Source: Terribacillus aidingensis (lineage in GTDB: Bacteria; Bacillota; Bacilli; Bacillales; Amphibacillaceae). From it: DNA of 64,000 bases. The DNA lies in assembly GCF_040703035.1 (NCBI RefSeq), contig NZ_CP159996.1, forward strand, positions 778,001 through 842,000, given 5' to 3'. Position numbers and translations under genes: made by a program. Below the pieces are notes generated by a model. It worked only from the letters and a program-made list of their open reading frames with translations. It did no database searches and was not told where the DNA came from. Below are positions 7,348 through 15,851 of the stretch, one piece after another. The stretch's first letter is position 1. Every line of letters begins with the position of its first letter.

Positions 7348-9180
7348 TCTCAAGAGCCGGAGACCGTTCAATATGACCAAAATAGTACTTCCCTCGTGCC
7401 CGACCACACCTAGCGGCAACCCAAGATATTGGCTGATATTTGCCAGTATGAGCAGCAGAATGACAGCGACTGAGAAAATGATATTTTGTTTGATGATTCT
7501 ACGCATACGCTTCGATAGCTTAACGGCATCGGCTAGTTTACGCAGATCATTCTTAATGAGAACCATATCGGCAGTCTCGAGTGCGGCGTCAGTTCCATTT
7601 CCCATGGCAATTCCGACTTGAGCAGTAGCGAGGGCAGGTGCGTCATTAATCCCATCACCAACCATGGCTATCGTTCCGTAGCTGCTTTCCAGCTCTTTGA
7701 TTTCTTCAACCTTCTCATCAGGCAGGCAGTTGGCACGGTACGTTGTGATGCCTGCTTCTTTGGCGATGGCTTTTGCAGTCTGGTCGTTATCACCAGTTAG
7801 CATGATAGTGGAAATACCGAGCTTGGATAAGGAACGAATTGCAGCTTTTGCTTCCGGTCTGATTGTATCCTGCAGAGCGAATACGCCGGCTACTCCTTGT
7901 TCGTTCTCTATATAAACAAGGGATTTCCCGGCAGCGGCCAATGCATCAGCTTGATTAGTTAATTCTTGATCAGCCGGGTTCTGCATATAGGAAGCTTTTC
8001 CGATCCGCCATTTCTGTCCCTTCCACACCCCTTTCATACCTTGCCCAGCGGCATCTGTTACTTGCTCGGCTTGCTTGATGCTATCAGCATGAGCATATGC
8101 TGCAACTGCTTTAGCAAGAGGATGAGAGGATTGGGATTGGATAGCATAAGCTGCCTCTAGCACAATACTGGCTTCAGCATTTTTACTGACAAGGAAATCT
8201 GTGACAGATGGTTTCCCGACTGTCAAACTGCCTGTCTTGTCGAATGCGACAGCTTTTACTTGCCCAAGTGTTTCCAGATGAGAACCACCTTTGACCAAGA
8301 TCCCGTTTCTTGCTCCTTTTGAGATAGCGGATAAGGTGGCTGGCATGACCGAAGCAACCAGCGCGCACGGAGAAGCAACAACAAGCAAGATCATAGCTCG
8401 ATAAAAGGACTCGGTAAACGACCAATTTATTATAAAAGGAGGAATGAGGATAAGGAGCAGAACCAGCATCAGAACCGTTTTGACATAGGGACCTTCGAAG
8501 CGCTCGATAAAATGCTGAGCAGGTGATTTTTGTTCCTGGGCTGTTTGCACCATTGTGATGATTCGCTGGAACAATGTTTCTTGCGCAGGCTTCGTGACAC
8601 AGATTTCCAATACAGCGCTGCTATTGACGGTGCTGGCGAAGACTTCGTTTCCCTCTGCTTTTGTCACCGGTATACTCTCCCCAGTAATGGCACTTTCGTC
8701 AATGCTTGTAACTCCTTTTAGGATGATTCCATCAGCGGGAATACGTTCCCCGGGCAGCACGATTACAAGATCGTCGACTTGAAGCTGATCGACAGGAACA
8801 CTCTCTTTCCCAGCGGCGGTCATTCTGGTCGCTTCATCTGGCTGAAGGGATAGCAATGCTCGTAATTCCTGACTGCTTCTATTCTCTGTATATGTTTCCA
8901 AAGCTCCGGAAAGGGCGAAGATGAAGATGAGCAATGCACCTTCCAGCCAATGACCGATAATAGCAGCTCCTATAGCGGCAAAAATCATCAGCATTTCCAC
9001 ATTCAGCTTTCGTTCCGTAATAGTTTCTGTAATACCTTCTTTCGCTTTAAAGAATCCACCGATGAGATATGCTGCACTATAAAGGAAAGGTGCAGCTTCC
9101 GAGTCATGAAAATCGAAATAGGTGATGAGAATCAAGGCACCGCTCAATAATGCGGCAATCAGTTCAGCGTGTTTTTTCAT
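7345..9180 (-). CDS. pfeT: P1B-type metal efflux ATPase, PfeT (Fe2+) class
   Basis: 611 residues with no N-terminal metal-binding domain. It has the full P-type core: an actuator TGE (ITGESIPV, near 170), phosphorylation DKTGS (near 313, with the usual T replaced by S), SSHPL in the nucleotide domain (near 350), and GDGINDAPA (near 508). The transport motif is SPC in TM4 (ASPCALV, near 272), and TM6 carries HEGST near 595. SPC with HEG[ST]T is the P1B-4 signature of Fe2+/Co2+ exporters, as in B. subtilis PfeT (formerly ZosA). A perfect PerR box lies 36-50 bp upstream, consistent with peroxide/iron regulation. The ATG follows GGGAGGG. Confidence 0.9.
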   Translation of the reverse strand: MKKHAELIAALLSGALILITYFDFHDSEAAPFLYSAAYLIGGFFKAKEGITETITERKLNVEMLMIFAAIGAAIIGHWLEGALLIFIFALSGALETYTENRSSQELRALLSLQPDEATRMTAAGKESVPVDQLQVDDLVIVLPGERIPADGIILKGVTSIDESAITGESIPVTKAEGNEVFASTVNSSAVLEICVTKPAQETLFQRIITMVQTAQEQKSPAQHFIERFEGPYVKTVLMLVLLLILIPPFIINWSFTESFYRAMILLVVASPCALVASVMPATLSAISKGARNGILVKGGSHLETLGQVKAVAFDKTGSLTVGKPSVTDFLVSKNAEASIVLEAAYAIQSQSSHPLAKAVAAYAHADSIKQAEQVTDAAGQGMKGVWKGQKWRIGKASYMQNPADQELTNQADALAAAGKSLVYIENEQGVAGVFALQDTIRPEAKAAIRSLSKLGISTIMLTGDNDQTAKAIAKEAGITTYRANCLPDEKVEEIKELESSYGTIAMVGDGINDAPALATAQVGIAMGNGTDAALETADMVLIKNDLRKLADAVKLSKRMRRIIKQNIIFSVAVILLLILANISQYLGLPLGVVGHEGSTILVILNGLRLLR

Positions 9181-9215
9181 GTGGTAAATAACCCTCCCTA
9201 TAGATTATAGTTTAT

Positions 9216-9230
9216 TTATAATTATTATAA
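9216..9230. promoter_or_regulatory. PerR box upstream of pfeT
   Basis: TTATAATTATTATAA is identical to the B. subtilis Per-box consensus TTATAATNATTATAA. It lies 36-50 bp upstream of the pfeT ATG, in AT-rich DNA containing several TATAAT-like hexamers on the minus strand, where PerR binding would block transcription. Confidence 0.85.
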
Positions 9231-9416
9231 TGTAATAGTAATTCTACTATAATTGACCGCTAGTTTAAAATCAATATAAAAAATAATAAATTTTATATTG
9301 TATATAACAGTTTGATATTTAAAATGAAACAGTTCAGAAAAATATTGAAATAGAAGTGATTACCTGTTATCTTTTAGGATATATGAAAATATAACAAGGG
9401 GAGAGTGTGTGACTTC

Positions 9417-10298
9417 ATGGGTAAAAGATTAGGTATTATATGTAGCTTATTTGTAATTATGCTTCTTCTGGGAGCTTGCGGAAGCAATGATGACGGCAAA
9501 TCTGAAAGCGCTGGCAATGATAAGGTATGGGAAAAGATTCAGGAGTCAGGTAAGCTAGTAGTTGGTACATCCGGTACTTTATTTGCTGCTTCTTACTACC
9601 CGGAGGGTTCTGATGAGCTTTCGGGATATGATGTAGAAGTGATCAAAGAAATTGCGAAGCGTCTGGATTTGGAAGTGGAATTCAAGACATCCGATTTTAA
9701 CAACATGCTTGCTTCTGTACAAAACGGCAGAATAGACGTTGCGGCAAATGATATAGAGATAACGGACGAAAGAAAAGAGCAATTCGCTTTCACAGAGCCG
9801 TATAAGTATTCCTATACATCCATGATCGTACGGAAAGATGATTTGTCTGGTATTCACAGCTTAGCGGATTTAAAAGGAAAACGTGCTGGAGGAGAAGCTT
9901 CAACAAACCACAGCAAGGTTGCAGAGCAGCTTGGAGCAGAGGTTGTAACTTACAGCAATGCAACAAATGATGTGTACTTACGCGATGTCGATAATGGCCG
10001 GACGGACTTAATCATTAATGACTTTTATTTGCAATCTTTGGCATTGCAGGCTTTTCCTGATTTCAACATCATGATTCATCCGGATTTCAAATTTGACCAA
10101 ATTGAACAAGGCGCGATTCTTTCAAAGGATGCTCCGGAACTTAAAAAACAAATGGACAAGGCTCTTGACGAAATGCGGGAAGATGGCACATTGTCTAAGC
10201 TGTCAGAGGAATTTTATGGCGGAGCGGATGTTTCCGAAAAGCCAGATGAAGAACTGCCGACAGTTGATGAATTGTTGAAACAAGAAGCTAATAAGTAA
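9417..10298 (+). CDS. Amino-acid ABC transporter substrate-binding lipoprotein (copy 1)
   Basis: 293 residues from ATG 9417; a GTG at 9405 is an alternative, but it touches the AAGGGGAG ribosome-binding site. A lipoprotein signal ends in the lipobox LLGAC (Cys near 22), followed by a polar linker and an SBP family 3 domain (VVGTSGT...PEGSDELSGYDVEVIKEIAKRL). It binds polar amino acids outside the membrane. The next gene encodes a close paralogue. The arrangement resembles the B. subtilis yckA/yckB locus. No partner ATPase is encoded nearby. Confidence 0.88.
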   Translation: MGKRLGIICSLFVIMLLLGACGSNDDGKSESAGNDKVWEKIQESGKLVVGTSGTLFAASYYPEGSDELSGYDVEVIKEIAKRLDLEVEFKTSDFNNMLASVQNGRIDVAANDIEITDERKEQFAFTEPYKYSYTSMIVRKDDLSGIHSLADLKGKRAGGEASTNHSKVAEQLGAEVVTYSNATNDVYLRDVDNGRTDLIINDFYLQSLALQAFPDFNIMIHPDFKFDQIEQGAILSKDAPELKKQMDKALDEMREDGTLSKLSEEFYGGADVSEKPDEELPTVDELLKQEANK

Positions 10299-10321
10299 AT
10301 CGATAAAGGAGAAACATCATA

Positions 10322-11206
10322 ATGAAGAAACGATTACTTGTATTTTGCAGCTTACTGCTCGTCCTTGTTTTGAGTGCTTGTGGTTCTTCTGCCAATGATA
10401 GTTCTGATCAAGCTTCTGAAGATAAAGTATGGGAAGCTATTCAGGATTCCGGAAAGATAACCGTTGGAACTTCAGGTACTTTGTATCCAGCTAGTTATTA
10501 TCCGGAAGGATCGGATGATATTACTGGATATGATGTAGAGGTAATCAAGGAAATCGCGAAACGTCTGGACTTGGAAGTGGAATTCAAGACATCTGATTTC
10601 AATAACATGCTTGCTTCGGTCCAGAACGGACGAGTGGATCTCGCAGCGAATGATATTGGCGTGACAGATGAGCGGAAAGAAAAGTTCGCGTACAGCGAAC
10701 CGTATAAATACTCCTACACAACAATGATTGTGCGTAAAGATGATCTCTCCGGTATAAATTCATTAGAGGATCTGCAAAAGAAAAAGGCTGGTGGTGAGGC
10801 AACGACTGGCTACAGTGAAATCGCTGAGGAATTAGGTGCCGAGGTAGTAGCGTATGGTAATACAACAAATGATGTTTATTTACGTGATGTCGATAATGGA
10901 CGGACAGATCTGATCATCAATGATTATTATCTGCAGTCATTGGCGCTGCAAGCTTTCCCGGATTTCAATATCACAATCCATCCTGAATTTAAATTCGATG
11001 AAACAGCCAATGCTGCCATCATGCCGAAGGATGCAACAGAATTGAAGAAACAGGTGGACAAGGTCTTGAGTGAGATGAGAGAAGACGGTACATTGACGAA
11101 GCTTTCTGAGGAATTCTTCGGCGGTGCAGACGTTTCGAAGCAGCCGGATGAAGATATTCCGACAATAGATGAAGTATTGGAGAAGCAGCAGGAAGAAGCG
11201 GAATGA
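10322..11206 (+). CDS. Amino-acid ABC transporter substrate-binding lipoprotein (copy 2)
   Basis: 294 residues, a tandem paralogue of the preceding gene with long identical stretches, for example around VEFKTSDFNNMLASVQNG and YLRDVDNGRTDLIIND. The lipobox is LSACG (Cys near 20). The signal peptide and C-terminal tail have diverged most, and binding-site differences (for example TNH versus TGY after GGEA) may tune ligand preference. It overlaps the permease start by 4 nt (ATGA), so the two are translationally coupled. Confidence 0.88.
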   Translation: MKKRLLVFCSLLLVLVLSACGSSANDSSDQASEDKVWEAIQDSGKITVGTSGTLYPASYYPEGSDDITGYDVEVIKEIAKRLDLEVEFKTSDFNNMLASVQNGRVDLAANDIGVTDERKEKFAYSEPYKYSYTTMIVRKDDLSGINSLEDLQKKKAGGEATTGYSEIAEELGAEVVAYGNTTNDVYLRDVDNGRTDLIINDYYLQSLALQAFPDFNITIHPEFKFDETANAAIMPKDATELKKQVDKVLSEMREDGTLTKLSEEFFGGADVSKQPDEDIPTIDEVLEKQQEEAE

Positions 11207-11892
11207 TACCATTCGAGCTAGTGGATATCGGCAAATTCTTTGATGCAGAATTAGCGTGGGAGAACCTTCCCTTTATACTCGAAGGACTGCCAATGACGAT
11301 AGCAGTTGCTTTCGCCGGTATGGGTATGGGTTTGATTCTCGGCTTTTTCCTGGCGATTGGCCGCAGCTCCCGATTCTTTGTCCTTCGATGGCCTGCAAGG
11401 TTTTATATCTCGTTTATGCGCGGGACACCGATACTGGTGTTTTTATTCATCTTGTATCAAGGGTTGCCTGTCGTACAAATCAGGCTTGATGCTTTCACCT
11501 GTGCTGTTCTCGCTTTCGGCTTGAATAGTGCAGCTTATATCGCCGAGGTAAACCGGGGGGCGCTGAACAGCATTGCTTATGGCCAATGGGAATCCTCCTA
11601 TGCACTTGGTCTTAACTATTGGCAGACATTGACGCGGGTCATTGTCCCGCAAGCGGCACGAGTTGCGATGCCGCCGCTTACAAATGTATTTCTTGATTTG
11701 GTGAAAGCGACGAGTCTGGCAGCGGTTATTACGGTGCCGGAAATGTTTCAGAAGGCGCAGATTGTAGCTGGCCGTACATTTGATTCCATGACGATGTACA
11801 TTACGGTGGCACTTGTGTATTGGCCGCTTTGTATCATCATTTCTTATTTCCAGGAACGGCTGGAGAAGCGATTCTCCCGATATATCAATTAA
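11203..11892 (+). CDS. Amino-acid ABC transporter permease (HisM/GlnP type)
   Basis: 229 residues with about five membrane segments and the BPD-transport signature in the ATPase-coupling loop (EVNRGALNSIAYGQWESSYALG, near 120). It completes the exporter-facing half of the uptake system fed by the two binding proteins. Because the following gene is an MFS transporter on the other strand, it must borrow an ATPase encoded elsewhere. Confidence 0.88.
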   Translation: MIPFELVDIGKFFDAELAWENLPFILEGLPMTIAVAFAGMGMGLILGFFLAIGRSSRFFVLRWPARFYISFMRGTPILVFLFILYQGLPVVQIRLDAFTCAVLAFGLNSAAYIAEVNRGALNSIAYGQWESSYALGLNYWQTLTRVIVPQAARVAMPPLTNVFLDLVKATSLAAVITVPEMFQKAQIVAGRTFDSMTMYITVALVYWPLCIIISYFQERLEKRFSRYIN

Positions 11893-11925
11893 AAAGGGAT
11901 GTGCCCAGACGGGCGCATTCCTTTT
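11892..11925. terminator. Terminator after ABC permease
   Basis: AAAAGGGATGTGCCC pairs with GGGCGCATTCCTTTT around an AGAC loop, allowing G-T pairs. It lies between convergent genes and can serve both. Confidence 0.75.
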
Positions 11926-11926
11926 A

Positions 11927-13102
11927 CTATTGTTCTGCTACGACAGCGCGTTTTGTAAAAATCGCATGAACTAGCAATGTTGTAAAGATTCCGGCGAAAA
12001 TGACTGTCATAATAACGAAGAAACTGAGATCGGGCAATTTTTCGATAAACACGCCACTGATATAAGGACCACCAAGACTACCGATACTAAAGGTTATACT
12101 GCAAAGCAGATTACCTGTCGGCAGCAAATGTCTTGGAGTCAGATCGGTCATATAGCTTATGCCGAGGGAGAAGGTCGAACCTAAGACCATGCCGGCTGCA
12201 AATAAACAGATGAACAGGGCAATATAATGTTGTTCTGTAAATACAGCAGCCCCGAAAAAGATTGTTCCAAGCAATATTACGGTCAACAGCGTGTACTTAC
12301 GGCCGAACTTATCGCTAAGCATACCAAGTGGTATCTGAAACACAATCCCGCCAATGGCGAATCCGGTAAGCAATATAGATACTTCTGATACACCGATGTC
12401 CTGACGTAAGCCATAGATAGGAAAACTTCCGTTCAAAGAAGATTCCAAAAATCCATAGCCGAGCGGCGGCAGGAAAGCGACCCATGCATATTTCAAGGTG
12501 GAACCAAAGCGCTGCAGAAGCCCTTGCTGCTGTGATGATTGCGTATTTTCTTCCGTTGGAAACTCATTGCGCAGTTGAAAAAGGGTGAACCAAGCGACCA
12601 AGCAAAGCGCGCCAGATAATATAAATGGCAAAGATTCTGAAACCTTAACTAGTGAAGTCATAAGCGGACCGACAGCGAAGCCAATTCCAAAGAAAAGTCC
12701 ATAAATCGAAATATTCCGCCCGCGTACCTTTTCAGGAGATGAAGATGTAATCCATGTCTGGGTTCCAAAATGAAGGGCATTGTCGCCAATTCCAATCAAC
12801 AGACGAAGTACAAACCAGAACCAAAATGACTTCCATAATGGAAAAGCGAGCAGTGCTGCCACGACAATTAGTCCACCTGCCATAATGACTGGCCGATAAC
12901 CGAATTTGCGCAGCGGCGCTTCCATAAAAGGAGATACGAGCAGGATACCGATGTAGATGGCAACTGCATTTAATCCATTCATGGAGGAAGAAAGACCGTC
13001 TTGTTCAAATATGATGGCGATCAGCGGAAGCAGCAGCCCTTGACTGAAACCGGAGACTGCGACAATACTGACTAAAATCCAAAAACTGTACGCATTTCTC
13101 AT
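11927..13102 (-). CDS. MFS transporter (YfkF-like)
   Basis: 391 residues from ATG 13102 (AGGGG ribosome-binding site); an upstream ATG at 13171 would add a hydrophilic tail and overlaps a TTGACC/TATACA promoter-like pair. It has twelve hydrophobic segments and the MFS loop motif LSDKFGRKY between TM8 and TM9. The family exports drugs or metabolites by proton antiport. Neighbouring yfk-type genes suggest YfkF. The substrate is unknown. Confidence 0.82.
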   Translation of the reverse strand: MRNAYSFWILVSIVAVSGFSQGLLLPLIAIIFEQDGLSSSMNGLNAVAIYIGILLVSPFMEAPLRKFGYRPVIMAGGLIVVAALLAFPLWKSFWFWFVLRLLIGIGDNALHFGTQTWITSSSPEKVRGRNISIYGLFFGIGFAVGPLMTSLVKVSESLPFILSGALCLVAWFTLFQLRNEFPTEENTQSSQQQGLLQRFGSTLKYAWVAFLPPLGYGFLESSLNGSFPIYGLRQDIGVSEVSILLTGFAIGGIVFQIPLGMLSDKFGRKYTLLTVILLGTIFFGAAVFTEQHYIALFICLFAAGMVLGSTFSLGISYMTDLTPRHLLPTGNLLCSITFSIGSLGGPYISGVFIEKLPDLSFFVIMTVIFAGIFTTLLVHAIFTKRAVVAEQ

Positions 13103-13245
13103 ATGTCTATTACCCCTGTATGTAAGATGATTTCCCAATCCTACTGTATAGTTTTTCCTGGATTTGGTCAATCGTACGTATGTAGGTTAGAAAATCATAC
13201 AAGAGGGAATATAACGCATAAAGAATTCGCAAGGAGATGAGGAAA

Positions 13246-13641
13246 TTGAAGCTGACAATGAAACAGCATGGATTCCGTATCGAACTACCACATCAAACTT
13301 TGGATATAGACGGGAATGAGCAATTCGGTATCCGGCCTTATCAGCTAATGGTTTCCTCGATAGCAGGCTGCAGTGCGTCAGTATTCCGGAAGATCATGGA
13401 GAAACAGCGGCTGGAAATTGACGATATGGAAGTGTCAGCAGAGGTGGAACGGGATGAACTGGCAGCAAACCGTATTACTAAGATCACGCTGACTTTCGTT
13501 ATACGTGGTTTTCATTTGGACAAAGGGCAACTGGAGAAAAATCTCCAGCTCGCGCACAACAATTGTTCCATGGTGCAATCAGTCAAGGATAGTATCGAGA
13601 TCGAGGAAAGATTGGAAGTCATTCACTTGAACCATTATTAA
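13246..13641 (+). CDS. OsmC/Ohr family protein
   Basis: 131 residues starting at TTG 13246, nine bases after AAGGAG; the ATG at 13237 touches that ribosome-binding site. OsmC fold with the two conserved cysteines, in SSIAGCSASVFRKI (near 47) and HNNCSMVQSVK (near 108). Members reduce organic hydroperoxides through this Cys pair using lipoyl or thiol donors. It is divergent from the MFS gene. Confidence 0.82.
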   Translation: MKLTMKQHGFRIELPHQTLDIDGNEQFGIRPYQLMVSSIAGCSASVFRKIMEKQRLEIDDMEVSAEVERDELAANRITKITLTFVIRGFHLDKGQLEKNLQLAHNNCSMVQSVKDSIEIEERLEVIHLNHY

Positions 13642-13705
13642 ATGTATAGGATAGCTCTTGTCTTCAGATACTAGGTAAAAATCTGAAAGGCAGGGGCTTT
13701 TCATT

Positions 13706-14500
13706 ATGAAATTCGCTAGAATCATCATAGCAATCATGGCATTGACTTTGCTTACTCTTCCTTTCTCCATAGCAGGGAAAGCTGAGAATGTACAAAAGAA
13801 GGACACTGAAATACCAAATCACGTATTAAATATTTCAAAGGAAAATACTTATCCGAACTCAAATAAGGATCAAATTGTTCTGGAACCAAGTGAGCTTGTC
13901 AGAGAACTGACGGAAGAAAGTGATATTGTCATCCAAAATCCAGAATTGATTCGCATTCTTAATGAATCGACTCTGAAACCATCTCCGTTGGCAATCGGGT
14001 ATCGAGGGATGATCTATATGGGGCATTGGCCGCTTGAATACCAGTCTGCAGAAACAAACATCAACTGGCAATATCAAAAAGTGAATACGAACCAGCTGAG
14101 CAATGCTGGTGGAGAATCGGCGAAGCAAATGAATTACGAGCAGCAGGAAGAACGATATGTGAAGGGTGGACTGACAGCTGAAATAGATAACCCTAGAGAT
14201 ATTAAATTAATGATGCTGCAGCAAGCCCAGAAGAATACAAAGCTTCCGCTTTCCTTCCAAACGGTAATAGGAAGAGGTACCAATAAGGAAAATGCTTACG
14301 GTGTTCCTTTGAATAAGTCTGGAATTCTCACGGCTTATGCACCGGCAGTGAATGAAAAGGGTACGATTACTTTTGGGGAAGTCTACCTGGAGTTAAAGGG
14401 ATCAAGAAAGCAGATTGTTGTTAAAAATGTTACCAAACAGGGGATTGGTGCCTGGATTCCGATTCAAGATCATCTGTCTTTCACCTTCAACGTACAATAA
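13706..14500 (+). CDS. yfkD: YfkD-like exported protein
   Basis: 264 residues with a Sec-type N-terminal signal (ARIIIAIMALTLLTLPF), then a YfkD-like domain: ISKENTYPN, SPLAIGYRGMIYMGHWPL, GGLTAEI, LPLSFQTVIGRGTN, LTAYAPAVNEKG and IGAWIPIQDHLSF. The function is unknown. It is found only in Bacillaceae-type genomes, next to other yfk genes as here. Confidence 0.85.
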   Translation: MKFARIIIAIMALTLLTLPFSIAGKAENVQKKDTEIPNHVLNISKENTYPNSNKDQIVLEPSELVRELTEESDIVIQNPELIRILNESTLKPSPLAIGYRGMIYMGHWPLEYQSAETNINWQYQKVNTNQLSNAGGESAKQMNYEQQEERYVKGGLTAEIDNPRDIKLMMLQQAQKNTKLPLSFQTVIGRGTNKENAYGVPLNKSGILTAYAPAVNEKGTITFGEVYLELKGSRKQIVVKNVTKQGIGAWIPIQDHLSFTFNVQ

Positions 14501-14554
14501 CGAACAGCGCTGTGGTATACTGAAGCCAGATAATGCGGTAAAGGGGTTTTATCT

Positions 14555-14701
14555 TTGGCAACGAGTAAAGTGGATGACTTGAAGCAGCGTCTGTCTGCAT
14601 TCATGGATTATTTGGATAGTATCGAACCGGAGGAGACTTCCTTGGAGGAAATCGATGAAATGCTTCGGATGCTCGATGAAATGGAAAATAAATTAAAGTA
14701 A
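14555..14701 (+). CDS. SE1561-family small protein
   Basis: 48 residues starting at TTG 14555 after AAAGGGG. An acidic, all-helical sequence (LKQRLSAFMDYLDSIEPEET, then EEIDEMLRMLDEMENKL) matches the SE1561 family of small Firmicute proteins, function unknown. A hairpin terminator begins at the stop codon. Confidence 0.75.
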   Translation: MATSKVDDLKQRLSAFMDYLDSIEPEETSLEEIDEMLRMLDEMENKLK

Positions 14702-14726
14702 GACCGTGCTGATGCACGGTCTTTTC
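14701..14726 (+). terminator. Terminator after SE1561-family gene
   Basis: AGACCGTGC (14701-14709) pairs with GCACGGTCT (14714-14722), followed by TTTT. Confidence 0.85.
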
Positions 14727-14790
14727 TAATTTTTGCATCGCATAGGGGACGTGAATATGGCGCAATCTATCCGTAAGGAGAGTGTGCCAT

Positions 14791-15582
14791 ATGCGATGGA
14801 AATCATTTATGCTGCTGTTATGTCTGCTGCTTGTCTCACCATCATTTGTATCGGCAGAAAGCCCGGTCAGCTATGGCTGGGGATTTGTTAAGAGCAAGGA
14901 TGGCAGTGTACCAGAAGTAGGCAAATACCAGCAGCTTTTGGATGAATATCATAGTTATTATTTGGATGGTTCTGGTGAGAAAACGGTATATATCACATTT
15001 GATAACGGCTATGAACAGGGATATACAGGAGATATTCTGGATGTATTAAAGAAGCACGAAGTACCGGCTGCTTTCTTTATTACAGGTCATTATGTATCAT
15101 CAGCCCCTGATTTGGTGAAAAGGATGGTCGACGAAGGTCATATTGTCGGCAATCATTCATATCATCATCCAGATTTGACAAAGGTTTCTAAAGAAAAGAT
15201 GCAGCAAGAGCTTGAAATGCTGGAGGATGCTGTAGCTGATTTGACAGATCAAGACGACATGCACTATTTAAGGGCGCCACGAGGTACCTTTAGTGCCCGT
15301 TCGCTGAAATGGTCTGAAGAACTTGGCTACACGAATGTATTCTGGTCCCTTGCTTATGCTGATTGGAAAACAGGCGAACAAAAAGGCTGGCAGTACGCGT
15401 ATGATCAAGTGATGGCCCAAATGCATCCGGGTGCAGTCGTCTTGCTGCACTCTGTATCTGAAGATAATGCCGTTGCTTTGGAAAAATTGATCATTGAACT
15501 GAAGAAGCAAGGATATACCTTCCGTACATTGGATGACCTGGTCAAACAGGATATCCTGCCGAAAGCCATTACGCAATTTTAA
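14791..15582 (+). CDS. pdaA: Polysaccharide deacetylase PdaA (muramic delta-lactam synthesis)
   Basis: 263 residues; ATG 14791 lies 10 nt after AAGGAG. A signal peptide (LLLCLLLVSPSFVSA) is followed by a NodB-homology domain: motif 1 TFDNGYE (near 70), motif 2 HSYHHPD (His pair near 119-123), motif 3 RAPRGTFS (near 160) and motif 5 LLHSVSE (near 215). TFDNG rather than TFDDG is typical of PdaA, which removes the N-acetyl group of MurNAc during spore-cortex formation so that the lactam can form. Its location near alkA mirrors B. subtilis yfjS-yfjP. Confidence 0.9.
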   Translation: MRWKSFMLLLCLLLVSPSFVSAESPVSYGWGFVKSKDGSVPEVGKYQQLLDEYHSYYLDGSGEKTVYITFDNGYEQGYTGDILDVLKKHEVPAAFFITGHYVSSAPDLVKRMVDEGHIVGNHSYHHPDLTKVSKEKMQQELEMLEDAVADLTDQDDMHYLRAPRGTFSARSLKWSEELGYTNVFWSLAYADWKTGEQKGWQYAYDQVMAQMHPGAVVLLHSVSEDNAVALEKLIIELKKQGYTFRTLDDLVKQDILPKAITQF

Positions 15583-15610
15583 GCTGATCCGAATTGGGTC
15601 AGCTCTTTTA
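15581..15610. terminator. Terminator after pdaA
   Basis: AGCTGATCC pairs with GGGTCAGCT, followed by CTTTTA. It lies between pdaA and the small convergent open frame. Confidence 0.7.
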
Positions 15611-15682
15611 TTTGGTTTGGATGATAGCATGGACGATTTCCATGAAGTAGTCCCGCCAAGTTTTTTTAGAAGTGTCCTTCAT
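15608..15682 (-). CDS. Possible 24-residue small protein
   Basis: An open frame of 24 codons (MKDTSKKTWRDYFMEIV...) starts at an ATG preceded by GAAAGGAGAGAAAAC, one of the better ribosome-binding sites in the window. It ends at the pdaA terminator. The product would be a basic N-terminus plus a short amphipathic helix. No family is recognised. A real microprotein is plausible but unproven. Confidence 0.4.
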   Translation of the reverse strand: MKDTSKKTWRDYFMEIVHAIIQTK

Positions 15683-15851
15683 TGTTTTCTCTCCTTTCAG
15701 CAATTAAGTCAATCTTAAGAGGAGCTACTCCAAGCCAGCTGGCGTAAACATTTTCCAATATTTATATAAAAGTGTATACTGCATTCATGTCTAGGAAAAG
15801 CTGAATAATTTGATTATTATAATCGGAAAAAGCGATTTAGGGAGTGTAAAT

